From assembly GCA_037176845.1 (NCBI GenBank), contig JAYKXP010000183.1, positions 20,089 through 84,088 on the forward strand: 64,000 bases of DNA, in the 5' to 3' direction. Below, piece by piece: positions 59,761-64,000 of this stretch; within the stretch, counting starts at the first letter, position 1, and each line of letters starts with the position of its first letter. Position numbers and translations under genes: made by a program. Under the pieces are notes generated by a model that searched no databases, had not been told where the DNA came from, and was given only the letters and a program-made list of their open reading frames with translations. Source of the stretch: Paramarasmius palmivorus. Its lineage: Eukaryota; Basidiomycota; Agaricomycetes; Agaricales; Marasmiaceae.

Positions 59761-61429
59761 AGGACTTGAGCGCGTTCAAAAGGATGATTGTACGAAAAGG
59801 AAATACCTAGAGAACGGACTTATGGGATGGATGCGAATGATTAGGTTCTTCGAACGTTCGGCATACCTCAACAGCAAACCCCTCTGCGTGTTGCGGATGG
59901 GATACACCCGGGCCTCTTCCTGCACTGGTTCGAGTATTGCATCCTCCAGTTTCCCTTATGTATCTCCAAACTAGGTCGAGGAGAGATCCGATAGCTTGGG
60001 GAATGCAAGGACTCGGGGTCGTCGCTGGCGATGGTATCATAATATTGGCGGTGAGGTGCTGGAGTTCACCCGGTTCGTACACTCTCTTGAATATGATTGT
60101 GGGCCCGATATCCGCGTTGTAGTTGCAGAGCTAGGATGGATAGTTTACTTAGACATACTAGTGCGCGAAGAGTCGGCCAGAAAGCTCACCTGATAAATCA
60201 GAGCCTTTACGTGACGAATGCGGGTACGAAAGTGGCTCGACCCCGCAGACTGAATGTAAGAGAACCAGAAGGTGACAAACATAGTCAACGAGAGGGCAAA
60301 GCTGAAACAAACAGCTGCCCCTGACTCTGAACCTTCATCATGCACAGCGCACCGCACCCCCACGAAAGCCCTTTGCGCCTCATAATTCTTGATTCTACCA
60401 TGCTTATAATGCCCGGCATTCGGAATGAAATTGAAGATGTGGTTGAGCCGACATGAGCAGAGACCGGGCAGAGATCCGGAGAGGAACTGGTTTTGAAGAA
60501 GAGGTCATTCAACTGGTGCGATGAAAATTTCAATCAGAGCTTCATAAAGTTGACATATCCAGCATTGGCGAAGTTTCCTAGTCTCTGCCAAATGTGCGCC
60601 ATCATCGATATCGACACAAAGGAACCGAACAAAAGACGACAAATTTTTTGCGAAAACTCACAGAAAAGGCCCTATCTGCTTTTCCACCTTCCTAACAAAC
60701 ATTCATCAAGGAAATTTCGCATTTTTCCCAAGACTAGCCCCACGAATTTCCCCAGTCGTTCTGGCTGCTCCCTGTTTGAGGCGTATTGAAATTTCGATGC
60801 GTGGCCATGAGTCGGAACAAGCATTTTGTCAAGCGATACCTTTGGACGATGGAGAGTTTCGGAGAGTAAGGAGCTTGGGTGAGTTGGTTGGGACATTCCA
60901 CATGCGAATGGCTTCGCTGACTTGTCTTTGTTTCGTTTTTCTTGCCTCGGGAATACTAGGTCCATCTGCGGGTGTAACGATCAAGGCTGAAGTTCAGAGC
61001 ACGGTAACCTGAGGGAAGTGCTTTTTACTCGGCGACGACGACGACGTTGATTGGCCTTTATTGTTCACAACTGGATACTTAGTCTCTCTCGCCAGCCTGC
61101 CCGCCTCGCCACTGCAAACATTGTCCAACAAAGTCAGAACTAACCAAAATGGGGAATTCTGAAAAACTGGGTCTAAACCAATTCGCTTTCGGAGGTTACG
61201 CACAAGCGCGTGCGCTCTTTTCCTGCCGTTTTGGGAGATTTTCACCTGAGCCACGCGTGAACGCGCTCTATAAGGCAGAAACGAGCTATACAATCCTCCC
61301 GACTACCAATTCCTTATAAGCCTGGTGCATTATGGCATCTCCCTCACTATCTCCCCGCTCCAATCCCCACTTCCATCCCATCTTCTGCGCCTATCTCGTG
61401 GGCGGGGCATCGACATGGCCCCTCCCATG
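59761..61429. other. Gene-free interval
   Basis: About 1.7 kb with only short unsupported frames on both strands. I see no repeat or recognisable element in it. Confidence 0.45.
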
Positions 61430-62830
61430 TCCCAGAAACCGGGGTCACAAGCAAGGACCTCACATGCACCATATGCGGTGTGGAACTGGCACGGAAAGGG
61501 ACATGCTAGGCACATGAGGACACATTCCGACAATAAGATTCGATGCTTCATCGTTGCCCGGTTGAAGGCTGCAATTTTTGCGAACCTTCAACGTCTCGAA
61601 TGTGGGGATCGCACATTCGGACGCAGTACGTTTCATAACTTTCTAGCGTAATTATATGCTGCGACAAACATGTAGTACCAAGGAGAAGAACCAACAGTGC
61701 CCTGACTGCGAAATTTCAGTGCTGTCGATCCTGGGTTCGCTCACCCAACGCGTCACGGAAGAGGAAACACGGATACGTGCCCAAGAAGAGAAGAGGACAG
61801 GAAGACAAATGCCCCAGAAGCCAACTCCCTTACCAACAACGCCGAGGAAGATACGGCGATGACGATACCCTGCTGCCACCTCTTCACGCGCGAGCAGAAG
61901 GCATCATCGCCTACCGAGCACCGTCTGTTCAGTCAGCATCCCGGCCTCAGCTCAGTCCCGTCGTCTAGCGCGCTCCCTAGCAAGCAGGGAACGCGCCAAA
62001 AGTCCTTCCGATGACCAACCTGCGGTGCGGCGGTCACAAAAAGAGGAACTTCGCCGGCGGTCAACAAGGGACGCGTCCACTACTCCGGTCCCCCTGTCGT
62101 CCCTTACATAGACATATCTTCCGATACAGACGACGACGACGAATACGACGATCCGTCCCCCGCGTACTCAGCCCCACTTCCGCGGTCGCATCTCCTCCCC
62201 ATCTCATCCTCTTCACTATATCTCTTCCCCCTTCAGCTTCCTTCTTAGAGTTGGGAAGGAGACCGATGATGAGATTCAGCTACTGTACAGCCCGGGACAC
62301 GTCTAAAGTAAATCCAAGCTCGTAGCCCCAGAAACGTGAGAGGGAGTTCTTCTGGCTGTACGGGAACAAGAAAGCATGGCAACGCCGCTACGAATCCAAA
62401 GTGCGGGTTACCCGGCCACATGCCGTACCGAGGTCCTCGGGCCGGTACCTCCGTTGGGGACCCTGCCGATGTACTTCGTTCATTTACCAGCTGAGTCTCC
62501 TCCGCGATGCGGAGATGGGCATGTAGCGGATTGGAAGCCACAACTAAACAGAGGGCCAGAGCTGCACCAACTGGACTCCATCGGATCGATACTCATGATA
62601 CTGATATGGGATACACGGGCGATGTATCGTGGTATGCCGTAAGTCGGACTTGACATCGTGGAATACTAAGCCCAAAACCCGTCAACCCCTACAACCTAAC
62701 AACTCCATACTACCTGACAATTCCTTGACCAACCCGACAAGACGTCGCCCTATAATCCACAGCCGGATGTGTATCAGCCGAAACCGCAGCTTACCTATGG
62801 TTACTCCGCGCTACTATCTCACGCGCTGAG
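61430..62830 (+). pseudogene. Decayed C2H2 zinc-finger protein gene
   Basis: Near 61465 the plus strand reads LTCTICGVELARKG in one frame and ARHMRTHSDNKIRC in another, together making a C2H2 finger (C-x2-C..H-x3-H) whose frame is broken. Downstream, in yet other frames, come an acidic Pro-rich stretch (YIDISSDTDDDDEYDD, PSPAYSAPLPRSHL) and RRYESKVRVTRPHAV. From about 62740 a Pro/Gln/Tyr-rich tail follows (SPYNPQPDVYQPKPQLTYGY). This order fits agaricomycete C2H2 proteins with disordered tails. No single reading frame or intron set restores it, so it is treated as a pseudogene. Confidence 0.4.
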
Positions 62831-64000
62831 GCCGAGGAGGGCAATACCCTACCCACACAGTTAAGCCTGAAAAGTCGATCATTGGCTTGGGAGATCCGTC
62901 CTCGTTCCCGCGGCACATGTGGGTGTATCCCCCGCCACAATTCCTGTAGCCTTACTCACCTTGGAACTCGGGCGATGTTCTTACAACATCAATGCACAGG
63001 AGTAGGGGTACAGACGAGTACCATGACAGGTGCCCTCTTCCGAGTACGTTGAACTATGGGTAACCAGGATTACGGTCAAAACTGTTGCATTGGGCGAGTT
63101 GTGGAAAACTGGGGGGGGATAAACTCACAGCCTCAGGACCACGGCTAGCTTATCATCTCATTATATCCGTTTGGTCTTTTTGCACTACTAACTAGCAGTA
63201 AGACGCTTTCACATTACCCCAACTACATCGTTTATTGACTACCCCAAGCAGCTTTCCTGGAGGGGACTTGTCTCGTTAGGATTATACCTGATTTTATTCT
63301 AAGTGCTTTATACCTTTGCAACATCACTTCAAGCTCTACACGTAGCATTCATGACACTATCGCATTGCATTACTTCTTCACGATCATTGCACCATATCCA
63401 TTCACGTTTTTCAAAGCAGTTGCAAGCAGGTTTCTCAGCGCCGTTTTTCACCCACGAGCATCGGAGGTCCGTGTTGTGGTTAGACTTTGCAGCCTTGGTT
63501 CTCATCGCTATGCTAATGCTTCTACAGTCGGATTCGACGCGCTAACGGATTCGTGAGCTGCTGAACTCGGGTCGCCAACTAGGCCATTAAAGTAACGAAG
63601 TGTGAATAAGCGGAAGACGTCCCGGTCTGGTCTGAAATGAAACGACGCGTTGCAATGCACATACATAGGAAAATGCCCGAGGAATTTCTGAGTTATATGC
63701 ACTACAGTCCGGAATGGCTTCATTATGCGGCCTCACTACGGGTAGGACCCATGGGTTGACTCGCCTAGCAGCCCTACTAGTTGTTCGACTCCTTGAACGG
63801 GATCGGATGGCGGACGTCATAGACATTCCTGTTGCCCAGCGAATGACCAGAATCAACCGAGCCTCTGTGAAATATCCAGCTGAGATTTTGTACGAGTCCC
63901 TTTATGTGAAATGGAGAGCTTGCTCAGACCCCGCAAATCTATCAACAGATCTACCTGGGGATCCTACGCTTATAGGCCAATCAGGAAAATAGATGTAAGG
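62831..64000. other. Gene-free right edge
   Basis: About 1.2 kb of AT-balanced sequence. Several frames of 60-90 codons exist on both strands, but none reads like a folded protein or shows splice structure. Nothing supported. Confidence 0.45.

Noticed and set aside
63303..63992. Frames of 63-92 codons at the right edge
   Set aside because: Overlapping on both strands with no splice signals, no conserved motif and ordinary composition.

Overview
The window reads as genomic DNA of a filamentous basidiomycete, most likely an agaricomycete. Evidence: many introns of about 45-60 nt with GT-AG ends, KDZ and Helitron transposons of the kind expanded in these fungi, NACHT NTPases, an F-box protein, a MYND-finger protein, a JmjC-like protein and several families I recognise only as agaricomycete lineage-specific proteins. 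All family calls were made by eye from translations. No database search was possible, and the species cannot be named.

Layout. (1) 1-5391, minus: the N-terminal 1797 codons of an open Helitron RepHel gene that runs off the left edge just after the helicase Walker A motif. (2) 5.6-25.7 kb: a dense cluster of at least nine small intron-rich genes on both strands: JmjC-like, an orphan, a nucleotidyltransferase-like protein, a MYND-finger protein, and several conserved-looking orphans. From about 10 kb on, the plus strand is A+C-rich whichever way the genes point. (3) 26.2-27.8 kb, minus: a flavin-dependent halogenase-like gene that loses its C-terminus at the edge of the skewed block. (4) 28.4-29.6 kb: degenerate tandem repeat. 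(5) 30-35.1 kb: an F-box protein, a decayed ORF and a large orphan gene. (6) 36-41.9 kb: a small helical orphan gene, then a KDZ transposase gene with an intact reading frame and a divergent companion gene starting 73 bp away. (7) 42.2-48.4 kb: a satellite (about 205 bp, with a 411-bp higher-order duplication) interrupted by an AT-rich insertion. The insertion holds a 1.4-kb foldback element, a tRNA-like sequence and a dead Helitron helicase end fused to a cysteine-protease-like domain. (8) 49.3-51.3 kb: an MFS transporter. (9) 53.8-59.8 kb: two tandem NACHT genes, the second with an eroded C-terminus. (10) 61.4-62.8 kb: a decayed C2H2 zinc-finger gene. The rest is gene-poor.

How it fits together. 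This is a transposon-rich accessory region. The most unusual part is the 10-26 kb block, with lineage-specific genes, a strand skew independent of gene orientation, a Helitron at its left side and a truncated host-type gene at its right edge. It may be a large inserted unit or Helitron cargo; that is inference. Exon joins were made by eye, and single junctions may be wrong even where the gene call is firm.
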